Assembly (NCBI RefSeq): GCF_006088715.1 | Contig: NZ_CP030771.1 | Location: 7,686,001 to 7,750,000, forward strand | Origin: Streptomyces sp. YIM 121038 | GTDB lineage: Bacteria > Actinomycetota > Actinomycetes > Streptomycetales > Streptomycetaceae | Direction of reading: 5' to 3' | DNA length: 64,000 bases | In this document: piece by piece, positions 10,910 through 20,003 of the stretch | Numbering within the stretch: the stretch's first letter is position 1 | How the letters are laid out: the number at the start of each line of letters is the position of its first letter | The notes under the pieces: generated by a model | Told to the model about the DNA's origin: nothing | The model's database searches: none | What the model saw: only the letters and a program-made list of their open reading frames with translations | Program-made: the position numbers and the translations under genes

Positions 10910-12967
10910 ATGCCCGAACTCAACCGGCGCAGGTTCCTGCAGCTCGCCGGCGGCACCGCAGCGTTCTCCGCCCTCTCCGAGAGCATCGGCCGCGCCGCGT
11001 CCCTGCCCGCCCGGCGCCGCTCCGGCTCCATCGAGGACGTGGAGCACATCGTCGTCCTGATGCAGGAGAACCGTTCCTTCGACCACTACTTCGGCACCCT
11101 CAAGGGCGTGCGCGGCTTCGGCGACCCCCGGCCGGTGACGCTGCCCGGCGGCAAGCCGGTGTGGCACCAGAAGAGCGGCGCCAAGGAGGTCCTTCCGTTC
11201 CACCCGGACGCGGACGACCTGGGCATGCAGTTCATCGCCGGGCTGGACCACGACTGGGCGGGCGGCCACCGGGCGTTCAACAACGGCGCGTACGACCAGT
11301 GGATCCCCGCCAAGTCCGAGCGGACCATGGCGTACCTCACGCGCGGGGACATCCCCTTCCACTACGCGCTCGCCGACGCCTTCACCATCTGCGACGCCTA
11401 CCACTGCTCGTTCATGGGGGCCACCGACCCCAACCGCTACTACATGCTCACCGGACACGTGGGCAACGACGGCACCGGCGGCGGCCCCGTCCTCGGCAAC
11501 CAGGAGGCGGGCTACGGCTGGACCACGTACGCCGAGCGCCTGGAGAAGGCCGGGATCTCCTGGAAGGTCTACCAGGACATCGGCGACGGCCTGGACGCGG
11601 CGGGCACATGGGGCTGGATTCCCGACGCCTACCGCGGCAACTACGGCGACAACTCCCTGCTCTACTTCAACGCCTTCCGCGGCGCCAAGCCCGGCGACCC
11701 CCTCTACGACAAGGCCCGCACCGGAACCAATGTCAAGGCGGGCGACGGCTACTTCGACATCCTGAAGGCCGACGTCGAGGCGGACCGGCTGCCGCAGGTC
11801 TCCTGGATCGCCGCCCCGGAGGCGTTCAGCGAGCACCCCAACTGGCCCGTGAACTACGGCGCCTGGTACATCGCGCAGATCCTGGACGCGCTCACCGCCA
11901 ACCCCGAGGTGTGGGCGAAGACCGCCCTGTTCCTCACGTACGACGAGAACGACGGGTACTTCGACCACGTCGTGCCGCCCTACGTCCCCTCCTCGGCGAA
12001 CCAGGGCCTGTCCACCGTCGCCACCGCGCTCGACCACTTCCCCGGCAACGCCCAGTACGCCGCCGGGCACTACGGCCTCGGCCAGCGCGTGCCGATGGTC
12101 GTCGTCTCGCCGTGGAGCACCGGCGGGTTCGTCTGCTCACAGGTGCTCGACCACACGTCGATCATCCGCTTCATGGAGCGCCGCTTCGGCGTGCGCGAGC
12201 CGAACATCTCGCCGTGGCGCCGGGCCGTCTGCGGCGACCTGACCGCCGCCTTCGACTTCACGGGCAGGGACACCGCCCCGGCCGCGCTGCCCGACACCTC
12301 CGGCTACCGGCCGCCGGACCACGCGCGCCACCCCGACTACTTCCCGAAGGCGCCCGCGAGCCCGGCCCTGCCGAAACAGGAGCGCGGCTCCCGGCGCACC
12401 CGCCCGCTGCCGTACGCGCCGCTGGTCGACGCCGCGGCCACGCCCGCCGACGGCAAGCTCCGGCTCACCTTCGGCGGCGGGGACGCGGCGGGCGTCTGCT
12501 TCCACGTCCGCTCCGGCAACCGCGGCGACGGGCCCTGGACATACACGACCGAGGCCGGGAAGACGATCTCCGACGCCTGGAACTCGGCGTACTCGGGCGG
12601 CAGCCACGACCTGTCCGTGCACGGCCCCAACGGGTTCCTGCGCACCTTCAAGGGCCCCGGCAAGAAGGCGGGGCCCGAGGTCACCGCCCGCCACGACCGC
12701 GCCACCGGCAACCTCCAGCTGACGTTCACCAACGCGGGGGCCGTGACCTGCGCCCTCACGGTGACGAACGCCTACGGAGGCCGCAAGGACACCGTCCGGG
12801 TCGCGCCCGGGGCGACCGTCCGCCACACGGTCGACCTGCGCGCCGGCAAGCGCTGGTACGACCTGACCGTCCTGGCCGACACCGACCCCGGCTTCCTGCG
12901 CCGCCTCGCAGGCCACGTGGAAACCGGCACCCCCGGCGTCAGCGACCCGGGCCTCACCACGGCCTGA
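10910..12967 (+). CDS. plcC: Tat-exported phosphocholine-specific phospholipase C
   Basis: A 685-residue secreted phospholipase of the acid-phosphatase/phosphoesterase (PLC-N) family that hydrolyses phosphatidylcholine or sphingomyelin headgroups. The start has a Tat signal, NRRRFLQLAGG, then the catalytic-region motif MQENRSFDHYFG at about residue 50. The middle contains TYDENDGYFDH, another family signature. The last ~200 residues match the two small beta domains found at the C-terminus of this family. It is monocistronic, divergent from the reductase gene across 242 bp. Phosphate control would be expected from other members, but no clear paired PHO box was found. Confidence 0.93.
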   Translation: MPELNRRRFLQLAGGTAAFSALSESIGRAASLPARRRSGSIEDVEHIVVLMQENRSFDHYFGTLKGVRGFGDPRPVTLPGGKPVWHQKSGAKEVLPFHPDADDLGMQFIAGLDHDWAGGHRAFNNGAYDQWIPAKSERTMAYLTRGDIPFHYALADAFTICDAYHCSFMGATDPNRYYMLTGHVGNDGTGGGPVLGNQEAGYGWTTYAERLEKAGISWKVYQDIGDGLDAAGTWGWIPDAYRGNYGDNSLLYFNAFRGAKPGDPLYDKARTGTNVKAGDGYFDILKADVEADRLPQVSWIAAPEAFSEHPNWPVNYGAWYIAQILDALTANPEVWAKTALFLTYDENDGYFDHVVPPYVPSSANQGLSTVATALDHFPGNAQYAAGHYGLGQRVPMVVVSPWSTGGFVCSQVLDHTSIIRFMERRFGVREPNISPWRRAVCGDLTAAFDFTGRDTAPAALPDTSGYRPPDHARHPDYFPKAPASPALPKQERGSRRTRPLPYAPLVDAAATPADGKLRLTFGGGDAAGVCFHVRSGNRGDGPWTYTTEAGKTISDAWNSAYSGGSHDLSVHGPNGFLRTFKGPGKKAGPEVTARHDRATGNLQLTFTNAGAVTCALTVTNAYGGRKDTVRVAPGATVRHTVDLRAGKRWYDLTVLADTDPGFLRRLAGHVETGTPGVSDPGLTTA

Positions 12968-13008
12968 TCCCCGACCGCTCCACCGCCGCCGCGCCGGTCG
13001 TTCTCCCC

Positions 13009-13037
13009 CTCGCCCGCCCCGCCCGGGGGCGGGTGAG
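13009..13037 (+). terminator. Hairpin terminator after plcC
   Basis: CTCGCCCGCCCC and GGGGCGGGTGAG form a 12-bp stem with one G-T pair around a 5-base loop, 41 bp after the phospholipase stop. It is followed by G-rich sequence, without a U tract, as is usual in Streptomyces. Confidence 0.6.
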
Positions 13038-13155
13038 GACGGTGGTGGTGCGTGAGGCCGATGGGGAGGTGCGTGTGGAGGTGGGGCTCGTGTCGTTCCA
13101 CTGAGCGGAACGCGGGGCTGGCGGAGCCCACAGGGGGGCGGGGTAGTGTGCCCGG

Positions 13156-14052
13156 GTGACAACGCAATCGAACACTCCTGCAGGCTGGTACCCGGATCCC
13201 CAGGGCGCCTCCCAGCTGCTCCGCTGGTGGGACGGCGCGCAGTGGACCGACCACACCACGGCGGCCCAGCAGGGCACGCCCGGCCAGCAGGTCCCCTCCC
13301 AGGCGGGCCCGGCGGCGCCCGCCCCCGCCCGGGCCGTCGCCGAGCAGGCGCCCTTCGCCGCGCCGCAGCAGGCGGCCCCGGCGGCCGACCCGGCGAAGGT
13401 CCAGCGCCAGGTCCAGCAGCAGGCGGGCATCACGCCGACCGCGCAGGGCGGCGGCACCCTGTTCACCGAGCCGGTCCTGGTGGTGAACCAGAAGGCCAAG
13501 CTCATCGAGCTGACCAACGAGTACAAGGTCATGGACCAGGGGGGCAACCAGCTCGGCTCGGTCACCCAGGTCGACCAGAGCGCGCTCAAGAAGGTCGCCC
13601 GCTTCGTCTCCAGCCTCGATCAGTTCATGACGCACACGCTGGAGATCCGCGACGTCCACGGCCAGCCGCAGCTGCGCCTGACCCGCCCCCGCAAGTTCAT
13701 GAAGTCGCGGGTCATCGTGGAGCGCCCGGACGGCCAGCAGGTCGGCGAGATCGTCCAGCAGAACGTCTTCGGGAAGATCAACTTCGCGATGATGGCCAAC
13801 GGCCAGCAGGTCGGCGCCATCAAGGCGGAGAACTGGCGCGCCTGGAACTTCTCGATCGTCGACCACACCGACAACGAGGTGGCCCGGATCACCAAGACCT
13901 GGGAAGGCCTCGCCAAGACGATGTTCACGACGGCGGACAACTACGTCCTCCAGATCCACTTCCAGCTCCCGGAGCCCCTCCTGAGCCTGGTGGTGGCGAC
14001 GGCGCTGACCGTCGACACGGCCCTCAAGCAGGACTCGCGCGGCCTCGGCTGA
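13156..14052 (+). CDS. DUF2510 / phospholipid scramblase-related protein
   Basis: A 298-residue protein with an N-terminal DUF2510 module (GWYPDP ... LLRWWDGAQWTDH), a Gln/Ala/Pro-rich linker to about residue 95, and a C-terminal scramblase-related (LURP-one-like) beta-barrel domain beginning LFTEPVLVVNQKAK and ending near LSLVVATALTVD, which may be a lipid-buried helix. Its start is a GTG at 13156. Biochemical function is unknown in bacteria; the domain suggests membrane lipid contact. It lies next to other lipid-acting genes (plcC, PAP2), which may be chance. Confidence 0.8.
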   Translation: MTTQSNTPAGWYPDPQGASQLLRWWDGAQWTDHTTAAQQGTPGQQVPSQAGPAAPAPARAVAEQAPFAAPQQAAPAADPAKVQRQVQQQAGITPTAQGGGTLFTEPVLVVNQKAKLIELTNEYKVMDQGGNQLGSVTQVDQSALKKVARFVSSLDQFMTHTLEIRDVHGQPQLRLTRPRKFMKSRVIVERPDGQQVGEIVQQNVFGKINFAMMANGQQVGAIKAENWRAWNFSIVDHTDNEVARITKTWEGLAKTMFTTADNYVLQIHFQLPEPLLSLVVATALTVDTALKQDSRGLG

Positions 14053-14064
14053 CGAGCGCCCGTC

Positions 14065-14112
14065 CACGTACGCACGGAACCACGTACGCACGGAACCACG
14101 TACGCACGGAAG
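14065..14112. repeat. Three 16-bp tandem repeats
   Basis: The unit CACGTACGCACGGAAC is present twice exactly and a third time with a final G. The third copy forms the left edge of the terminator stem that follows. Noncoding, after the scramblase-related gene. Confidence 0.85.
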
Positions 14113-14150
14113 CGGCCGCACTCCCCTGGAGGGAGCGCGGCCGCTTCCGT
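14106..14150. terminator. Bidirectional hairpin between convergent genes
   Basis: A perfect 14-bp stem ACGGAAGCGGCCGC / GCGGCCGCTTCCGT encloses a 17-base loop that can itself pair (CTCCC/GGGAG). It lies between the ends of the scramblase-related gene and the transporter gene, so it can stop transcription from both sides. Confidence 0.85.
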
Positions 14151-14164
14151 ATGTACTGGGGGCG

Positions 14165-15085
14165 TTAGCCGCGCCGTACGGACAGTGCCTTCGCGGGCGG
14201 TGCCTCCGCGGGCTCCGGCTGGCCCGGGATCGACGGCAGCGATCCGGCGACGGGCGCGGGGGACCGCGGCGACCGGGTCAGGAGCACCACCCCGTACGCG
14301 GCGAGCGCCGCACCCGCCACCGCGAGGAGGACCCCGCCCGCGCCGCCCCGCAGCCGCTCGCCGAGCAGCGCGACGCCGATCGCGGACGCGGCCACCGGAT
14401 TGGCGAGCGTGACCACGGCCAGCGGGGCGCCCAGGCCGCCGCGGTACGCCGTCTGCGACAGGAAGAGACCGCCCACGGCGAACGCCGCGACGAGCAGCGC
14501 CACGACCACGACCCGCGCGCTGAACAGCGGCCCGGAGGTGTCGGTCGCCGCGACCGTCACGGTCTGCGTGAGCGCGGAGGCGACCCCCGAGGCGAAGCCG
14601 GACGCCGTCGCGTGCCGCAGCCCCGGGCGGGCGCCGCGCCGGGAGAGCATCCCGATGACGGCAGCCGTCACCGCGGCGACCGTGACGGCCTCCGGCAGGG
14701 TCAGGGTGTCGTCGGGCGCCGGGCCCGAAGCGGTGAGCAGCAGCGCGCCCAGGCCGATCAGGGTGAGCCCCGTGCCGCGCCACTCCAGGCGGGTGACGCG
14801 CCGCCCGGCCAGGCGCGCGCCCAGCGGCACGGCGGCGACCAGGGTGAGCGCGCCGAGCGGCTGCACCAGCGTGAGGGGCCCGTACTTGAGGGCCGCGACG
14901 TGCAGCAGCGCGGCGGAGGCGTTGAGCCCGACGGACGACCACCAGGCCCCGCTGCCGAGCAGTCGGAGAACCCGGGGCCCGCTGTCCGTGAGGCGCGCGG
15001 CCAGGCGCTCCTGGGCCACGGCCGCGGTGGCGTACGCGACGGCCGACACCAGGGAGAGCGCGACGGCCAGCAGGGTGGCGCTCAC
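14165..15085 (-). CDS. DMT/EamA-type membrane transporter
   Basis: A 306-residue very hydrophobic protein with about ten transmembrane stretches, arranged as two similar halves in the manner of the drug/metabolite transporter superfamily. Features include an N-terminal helix with QERLAARL and the second-half segment NPVAASAIGVALLGERL, a common EamA signature. The start GTG at 15085 overlaps the PAP2 stop as GTGA, so the two are translated together. Substrate is unknown. Confidence 0.75.
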   Translation of the reverse strand: MSATLLAVALSLVSAVAYATAAVAQERLAARLTDSGPRVLRLLGSGAWWSSVGLNASAALLHVAALKYGPLTLVQPLGALTLVAAVPLGARLAGRRVTRLEWRGTGLTLIGLGALLLTASGPAPDDTLTLPEAVTVAAVTAAVIGMLSRRGARPGLRHATASGFASGVASALTQTVTVAATDTSGPLFSARVVVVALLVAAFAVGGLFLSQTAYRGGLGAPLAVVTLANPVAASAIGVALLGERLRGGAGGVLLAVAGAALAAYGVVLLTRSPRSPAPVAGSLPSIPGQPEPAEAPPAKALSVRRG

Positions 15086-15996
15086 CGCCCGGCTCCGGAG
15101 CCGACGGGTTCGGGGACGACGGGTTCGACAGGTTTGGAGCCGACGGGGACGGGGCCCGGAGCGGGGGCCGGTGCGGGCACGGAGCGGCGTACCACCCGCG
15201 AACGCGCCGGGCGCGGCGGCCGGACGACGGCCAGCGCGATCCCCAGGAGCGCGGCGGCCGCGAGCGCGTCGAGCCAGTAGTGGTTGGCGGTTCCGACGAT
15301 CACCAGGAGCGTGACCAGCGGGTGCAGCAGCCACAGCCAGCGCCAGCGGGAGCCGGTCGCCACGATCAGGCCGATCGCCAGCATCAGGGCCCAGCCGAAG
15401 TGCAGCGACGGCATGGCCGCGAACTGGTTGGCCATGGTGTCGGCCGCGGGCTTCGCCGCGTACACGGAAGGCCCGTACACCTGCGCGGTGTCCACGAGGT
15501 GGGCCGCGGGCAGCAGCCGGGGCGGCGCGAGCGGGAAGCCGAGGTGCAGCGCGAGCGCGGCGGCGGTGAGCACGGCGAGGACGCGCCGCGCCCACACGTA
15601 GTGCCGGGGCCGGCGCAGATACAGCCACAGCAGGAAGAGCAGCGTCGCCGGGAAGTGCACGGCCGCGTAGTAGGTGTTCGCCACCTGGACGAGGCCGTCG
15701 CCGTGCAGCAGCGCGTTCTGGACGAGGCCCTCGCCGGGCAGCCGCAGGGTCCGCTCGGCGTCCCAGACGCGGTGCGCGTTGCGGAGCGCCTCGCCGGTGT
15801 GGCCGTTCGCGAGCTGCCTGCCGAACTTGTAGACGAGGAAGAGCCCCACGACGAGGAGGAGCTCGCGGACGAGGGGCGGCCGGGCGGCGGCGCGCTCGGC
15901 CGCCCCGACCGGCGGTGCGGCGGCTGCCCCCGGCGGCCCCGGGGGTATCCCGGGCTCCCCTGCGGCGGCCTCGGTGCGGGATTCGCGGGCTTCCAT
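15082..15996 (-). CDS. PAP2-superfamily membrane phosphatase/transferase
   Basis: A 304-residue membrane protein of the PAP2 superfamily, AUR1-like subgroup. It has about six membrane helices, an N-terminal Ala/Pro-rich cytoplasmic segment, and the conserved MPSLHFGWA and NHYWLDAL motifs supplying the two catalytic histidines and aspartate. Likely acts on lipid phosphates or inositol lipids at the membrane. It is the first gene of an operon with the EamA transporter and is divergent from a TetR gene whose operator array lies between them. Confidence 0.85.
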   Translation of the reverse strand: MEARESRTEAAAGEPGIPPGPPGAAAAPPVGAAERAAARPPLVRELLLVVGLFLVYKFGRQLANGHTGEALRNAHRVWDAERTLRLPGEGLVQNALLHGDGLVQVANTYYAAVHFPATLLFLLWLYLRRPRHYVWARRVLAVLTAAALALHLGFPLAPPRLLPAAHLVDTAQVYGPSVYAAKPAADTMANQFAAMPSLHFGWALMLAIGLIVATGSRWRWLWLLHPLVTLLVIVGTANHYWLDALAAAALLGIALAVVRPPRPARSRVVRRSVPAPAPAPGPVPVGSKPVEPVVPEPVGSGAGR

Positions 15997-16060
15997 GCCC
16001 CGGCCCCTTTACGTGACGACTGGGTGGTGCGGTGATGTGGGCACCCCTGAACGCGCACAT

Positions 16061-16126
16061 CGATACGCAAGTGTACCGATACGTCAGTGTACCGATACGG
16101 AAGCGTACCGGTACACTGGCGTATCG
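16061..16126. promoter_or_regulatory. Four-copy 16-bp operator array between PAP2 and TetR genes
   Basis: Three 16-bp direct repeats run head to tail: CGATACGCAAGTGTAC (16061), CGATACGTCAGTGTAC (16077) and CGATACGGAAGCGTAC (16093). After CG comes a fourth copy in reverse (GTACACTGGCGTATCG, 16111-16126). Each unit is itself partly symmetric. The third and fourth copies form a 34-bp inverted repeat. The site ends 44 bp before the TetR start and covers the divergent promoter region, so autoregulation plus control of the PAP2-transporter operon is likely. Confidence 0.8.
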
Positions 16127-16170
16127 ATAAGGTGGCCACGGCGGGCCGCCCCACCGAGGAGTGAAGAGCC

Positions 16171-16812
16171 ATGACGTCGCGGGAACCGGTACGTGAGCAC
16201 GGGTGCGGCCAGGCGTCCGCCTCGCGCCGCTCCAAGCTCACGCCCGAGCGCGAGCAGGAGTTCTACGACGCCGTCCTGGAGCAGCTCCGCGAGTGCGGCT
16301 ACGAGGCCGTGACCATGGAGGGCGTCGCCGCCGCCACCCGGTGCAGCAAGTCCACGCTCTACCGCCAGTGGAAGACGAAGCCCCAGTTCGTGGCCGCCGC
16401 GCTGCGCGCCAACCGCTGTGTGCGGTTCGCGGGCATCGACACCGGCTCGGTCGCCGGTGACCTGCGGGAGGCGGCGCGCTCGGCCGCGGCCTGGAGCGAG
16501 CGCGACACGATGCTGGTGCAGGCGCTGAGCCACGCCGTCCAGCAGGACGAGGACCTCCAGCGGGCGCTGCGCGAGGCGCTCGTGGAGCCGGAGGTGCAGG
16601 CGATCGACGCCATCGTCCGGCGGGGCGTCGACCGCGGCGAGCTGCCCGCGGACCATCCGGCGACGGAGTTCGTGGCCGCGCAGCTCTTCGGCGTGCTGCG
16701 GGTGCGGCCGATGCTGGAGGGCAAGAACGCGGACGCGGAGTATCTGACGCGGTTCGTGGACGCGGTGCTGCTGCCCGTCCTCGGTCTCGCGGGCGGCGCC
16801 GCCGCCGACTGA
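16171..16812 (+). CDS. TetR family transcriptional repressor
   Basis: A 213-residue TetR regulator. The HTH is at about residues 28-72, with TMEGVAAATRCSKSTLYRQWKTK. The C-terminal part is an all-helical ligand domain without a recognisable ligand signature. The start ATG at 16171 follows GAGGAG. It is divergent from the PAP2-EamA operon, and four operator copies lie between, so it most likely represses both directions. The effector may be a lipid or a substrate of the EamA protein; this is inference. Confidence 0.88.
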   Translation: MTSREPVREHGCGQASASRRSKLTPEREQEFYDAVLEQLRECGYEAVTMEGVAAATRCSKSTLYRQWKTKPQFVAAALRANRCVRFAGIDTGSVAGDLREAARSAAAWSERDTMLVQALSHAVQQDEDLQRALREALVEPEVQAIDAIVRRGVDRGELPADHPATEFVAAQLFGVLRVRPMLEGKNADAEYLTRFVDAVLLPVLGLAGGAAAD

Positions 16813-16888
16813 AGCGTGGGCCCGGGGCCGGGGGATGACCGGACCGGGGCCCGCCCGCGCCGCACCGTGGGGACGGGGGCGGCGCGCC

Positions 16889-16934
16889 ACCACCGCCGGG
16901 CGGGCCGAGCGTGCTCGGCCCGCCCGGCGGTGGT
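16889..16934. terminator. Very strong bidirectional hairpin (21-bp perfect stem)
   Basis: Bases 16889-16909 pair perfectly with 16914-16934 around the tetraloop CGTG. It sits between the convergent ends of the TetR gene and the DUF2510 gene. One of the most stable hairpins in the window, so almost certainly an intrinsic terminator for both. Confidence 0.9.
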
Positions 16935-16991
16935 TCCGGCCACCGGCGCGCCCGCGAGGGCCGTCGCCGTCGGTCCCCCGGCGGGGCGGTC

Positions 16992-17990
16992 CTACCGCTC
17001 CCGGCCGTTCGCGGGGGCCTGGACCTGCTGTCCGTCGCCGCCCCCGCCGCCGCGGGCCTTCTTGATGCCCTTGGTGATCTCGTCCATGGACGACAGGGGC
17101 GGTGCGTCGTCGTGGATGTCGATGCCGAAGCGGACGAGGACCATCGTCATCTCGTCGGCCGGGGACTTGAACGCGAGCGACTGGACGTAGCCGTCGGGGC
17201 CCTTGCGCGCGTCGACCTTCCAGCGGACCAGATAGCCCTTCTGCCCGGCCACCGTGACCGCCTTCGAGGCGAGCTGGTCGTGCGACTTGGGGGCGCCGCC
17301 GTAGATCGCGCCGCCGTAGGACTCTGCGGCGTTCTTCTTGATGTCGGCCTTGGCCGCGGCCTCCGGCGTCGACGCGGTGATCTTCATGCGGACCGCGGGC
17401 GTGGAGAAGGCGCCGCCGCGCACGCACTGTTTGGCGGAGTCGCCGGGGCAGGGGTACTTGCCGGTCGTCACGCCCGCGCCGGAGCCGCTCGACTGGCCCT
17501 CCCAGCCGTCGGGGACGGGCATGCTGATGCCGCTCGCGCCGTCGGTGGCGTACCCCTTCTCGGTCCGGGGTCCGTCGGACGGTCCGGACGGCCCTGGCGA
17601 CGGCGAGTCCTCGGGCCGCTCGCCCTTGCCGTCGTCCTCCGGGCCGGGCTTCGAGGACGCGGACGGGGCCGGGGCCTTGGCGCCGTCCTTGTCGTCGTCG
17701 CCGTCGGCGGTCAGCGCGTAGACCCCGCCGCCGATGCCCGCGAGCACCGCGAGGGCGATGACCACGCCTATCGCCGTACGTATGCGGCGGCGCGGCGGGC
17801 CCGGCGGCTGCTGGGGGTAGCCGGGGGCCGGGGGGCCGGGGACGGAGTAGCCGGGGGTGGGGAAGCCGCCCCCGCCCGGCGCACGGACGTGATCCGTCCA
17901 CGTGTTCCCGTCCCACCACCGCTCGGACGGCGGGGCGCCAGGGGTCTGCCCGGGGTCCGGATACCAGCCGGGAGGAGTCGCGTGCGTCAT
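16992..17990 (-). CDS. DUF2510 membrane-anchored protein of unknown function
   Basis: A 332-residue protein with an N-terminal DUF2510 module (PPGWYPDPG ... RWWDGNTWTDH), a Pro/Gly-rich stretch, one transmembrane segment near residues 80-100 (IGVVIALAVLAGIGGGVYAL), a Ser/Pro-rich extracytoplasmic linker to about 175, and a globular C-terminal domain with two cysteines (KYPCPGDSAKQC). It is probably displayed outside the membrane. The start ATG at 17990 has no strong ribosome site. The function is unknown; its C-terminal domain recurs in Streptomyces proteins without an assigned role. Confidence 0.75.
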   Translation of the reverse strand: MTHATPPGWYPDPGQTPGAPPSERWWDGNTWTDHVRAPGGGGFPTPGYSVPGPPAPGYPQQPPGPPRRRIRTAIGVVIALAVLAGIGGGVYALTADGDDDKDGAKAPAPSASSKPGPEDDGKGERPEDSPSPGPSGPSDGPRTEKGYATDGASGISMPVPDGWEGQSSGSGAGVTTGKYPCPGDSAKQCVRGGAFSTPAVRMKITASTPEAAAKADIKKNAAESYGGAIYGGAPKSHDQLASKAVTVAGQKGYLVRWKVDARKGPDGYVQSLAFKSPADEMTMVLVRFGIDIHDDAPPLSSMDEITKGIKKARGGGGGDGQQVQAPANGRER

Positions 17991-18465
17991 GGGCGTCAGC
18001 GTATGGGCCCCGCCTGAAAGCCCGATGAGAGGGGGGCCGCCGGATCGGGCCAACTCCGGCCGGGCGAAGGGGATTCGCCCCTGTCGCACGCATATGCCCG
18101 GGGTGGGCGGGAGGCGGTGGCCGGAGTGCTTCCCTTTGGCGGTGCGGTGCTTGGCCGTGCCGTGCCGTGCGGTGGCCGGGGCTACCGGGCCGGTGCGCGA
18201 GCGGCTGCCGCCGGTCTCTGGCCGCCGCGGGGCCGCTGCCCGCTGCCGGTCCCTGCCACGGGCCGCTGCCCGCTGCGGTCTCCGTCGCGGTGTGGTGCGA
18301 GCGCCCGTTGCGGGTTTCAGGCCGTCACGGGGCTCTGTCCGTCGCCGGCTTCCGCCCGTCCCCGGGCCCGGCCGCGGTGTGGTGGCCGGGGCTCAGGGGG
18401 GCGTACGAGAGGCCGCCGCGGGTCTCTGTCCGTCGCCCGGCCCCGCCCCGCGTGCGCCTGGCCGT
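17991..18465. other. Gene-poor stretch with degenerate internal repeats
   Basis: No credible gene in 475 bp between two minus-strand genes. The sequence repeats itself loosely: GGCCGCTGCCCGCTGC occurs in two versions, GCGGTGTGGTG twice, and GGGCTCTGTCCGTCGCC / GGGTCTCTGTCCGTCGCC twice. It probably holds the 3' end of the anmK transcript and the upstream region of the DUF2510 gene. No single hairpin stands out. Confidence 0.6.
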
Positions 18466-19650
18466 TCAGCGCGTGTGGCCGTTCACCACGAGGCGTGTCG
18501 GTGCGCCCGCCTCCGTGGGGGCCGGCAGACGGAAGCCCGCGCGGCCCGGGGTGAGGGAGCCGAGCACGCTCGGGTGCCGGGCTCCGGTGCTCGTCGCCAC
18601 CGTGCCGGGCAGGCCGTGGGCCGTCAGGAAGCCCAGGACGGCGAAGGCGTACGCCTCCTTGGCCGCCGAGGGGAGGCCGAGGTCGTCGGAGCCGCGGACC
18701 GGCACGGCCGTGCCCAGCTCGGAGCGGAGCATCGCCATGAGCGTGGGGTTGCGGACCCCGCCGCCGGAGGCGATGACCTCCGTGGCACCGGTCGTGCGCA
18801 CCGCGTCGGCGACCGTCACGGCCGTGAGCCGCGTCAGCGTCGCCACCACGTCCTCGGCGCCCAGCGGTCCGAGGCCCGCCAGGGCCTCGCGCAGATACGC
18901 CGGATGGAACAGCTCCTTGCCCGTCGTCTTGGGCGCGGGCAGCGCGTAGTACGGCTCGGCGAGCAGCCGGGCGAGGAGGCCCTCGTGCACGGTGCCGCGC
19001 GCGGCGAGCTCCCCGTCCCTGTCGAAGGGCAGATGGGCCGCGCGGCCCTGCGGCGTGAGCTCCCGCACCGCCGCGTCGATCAGCGCGTTGGCCGGGCCCG
19101 TGTCGAAGGCGGTGCCGTCGGGGGCGGTGATGTTGGCGATGCCGCCCAGGTTCAGCGCCACGGGGGTGCCCGGCCTGCCGCGCAGCCACATCTGGTCGAC
19201 CAGGCTCACCAGGGGCGCGCCCTGGCCGCCCGCGGCCACGTCGCGCGGGCGGAAGTCCGCGACCACGCAGAGCCCCGTGGCCTCCGCGATCCACGCGGGC
19301 TGCCCGATCTGCAGGGTGCCGCGCACCCGGCCGTCCGCCACCCAGTGGTAGACGGTCTGGCCGTGCGAGGCCACCAACTCGGCGCGGCCGTCGCACAGCT
19401 CCCGGTCCGCCTCCACGGCCGCCGCGGCGAAGGCCTGCCCGATGAGCGTGTCGAGGCGGCAGACGTCGGCCAGGCTGGTGGTCGCCGGGGGCAGGGCGGT
19501 GGCCAGGGCCGAGCGGAGCGCGTCGTCGTAGCCGCGGCTGATGAGGCCCAGGGGGGTCATGACGAGGCGGTCGCCGTCGAGGGCGAGGTCGACGGCGCCG
19601 GCGTCGATGGCGTCGTAGGAGGTGCCGGACATCAGGCCGATCACACGCAC
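18466..19650 (-). CDS. anmK: Anhydro-N-acetylmuramic acid kinase
   Basis: A 394-residue kinase that phosphorylates and opens 1,6-anhydro-MurNAc during cell wall recycling, giving MurNAc-6-phosphate. The N-terminal phosphate-binding motif GLMSGTSYDAID, then SHGQTVYH, LNLGGIANIT and FDTGPANALID, are all as in the family, and length is normal. The start is a GTG at 19650 with AGAGGAG 8 bases upstream. It is transcribed alone. No murQ gene is adjacent. Confidence 0.95.
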   Translation of the reverse strand: MRVIGLMSGTSYDAIDAGAVDLALDGDRLVMTPLGLISRGYDDALRSALATALPPATTSLADVCRLDTLIGQAFAAAAVEADRELCDGRAELVASHGQTVYHWVADGRVRGTLQIGQPAWIAEATGLCVVADFRPRDVAAGGQGAPLVSLVDQMWLRGRPGTPVALNLGGIANITAPDGTAFDTGPANALIDAAVRELTPQGRAAHLPFDRDGELAARGTVHEGLLARLLAEPYYALPAPKTTGKELFHPAYLREALAGLGPLGAEDVVATLTRLTAVTVADAVRTTGATEVIASGGGVRNPTLMAMLRSELGTAVPVRGSDDLGLPSAAKEAYAFAVLGFLTAHGLPGTVATSTGARHPSVLGSLTPGRAGFRLPAPTEAGAPTRLVVNGHTR

Positions 19651-20003
19651 GCGAAGTCTCCTCTTTCCGGTTCGGCCAGCCCGTGCGCCGGGCCCGGGTC
19701 CCTCCCACTATGCCCGCACCTCACGGGGCCCCATCGAGCCGCCCTGGCCCGCCAGGCTCAATTCCCCCCACTCACCCGCCCTTTCCGCCCGCCTCCGTGC
19801 CCGCGCACAACCTCAGGGCAGCCATGCCTTCCCTGACCGCCCGCCCGTTTCGCGGCGCCGCCGCGCCCGCCCCGCCGCGGCGCCGACGCACGCGTCCCGC
19901 GCCGCCGGACCGGCTTGAATTCCCCCGCGCGTCCGGGACCGCCCCGCGCCGCCGCGTGCCCCCTTTCGCCGCGCCGGTGCGCCTGTCGGAGGCCGTGAGG
20001 GAG
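19651..20003. other. Intergenic stretch upstream of anmK
   Basis: No supported gene in 353 bp. It should carry the anmK promoter on its left side and the 3' end of the fadE operon on its right. Apart from a short CCTGG/CCAGG hairpin I see no structure. Confidence 0.5.

Noticed and set aside
16061..16126. Iterons of a replication origin
   Set aside because: No replication protein gene is near, and the copies sit exactly in the divergent promoter of a TetR gene.
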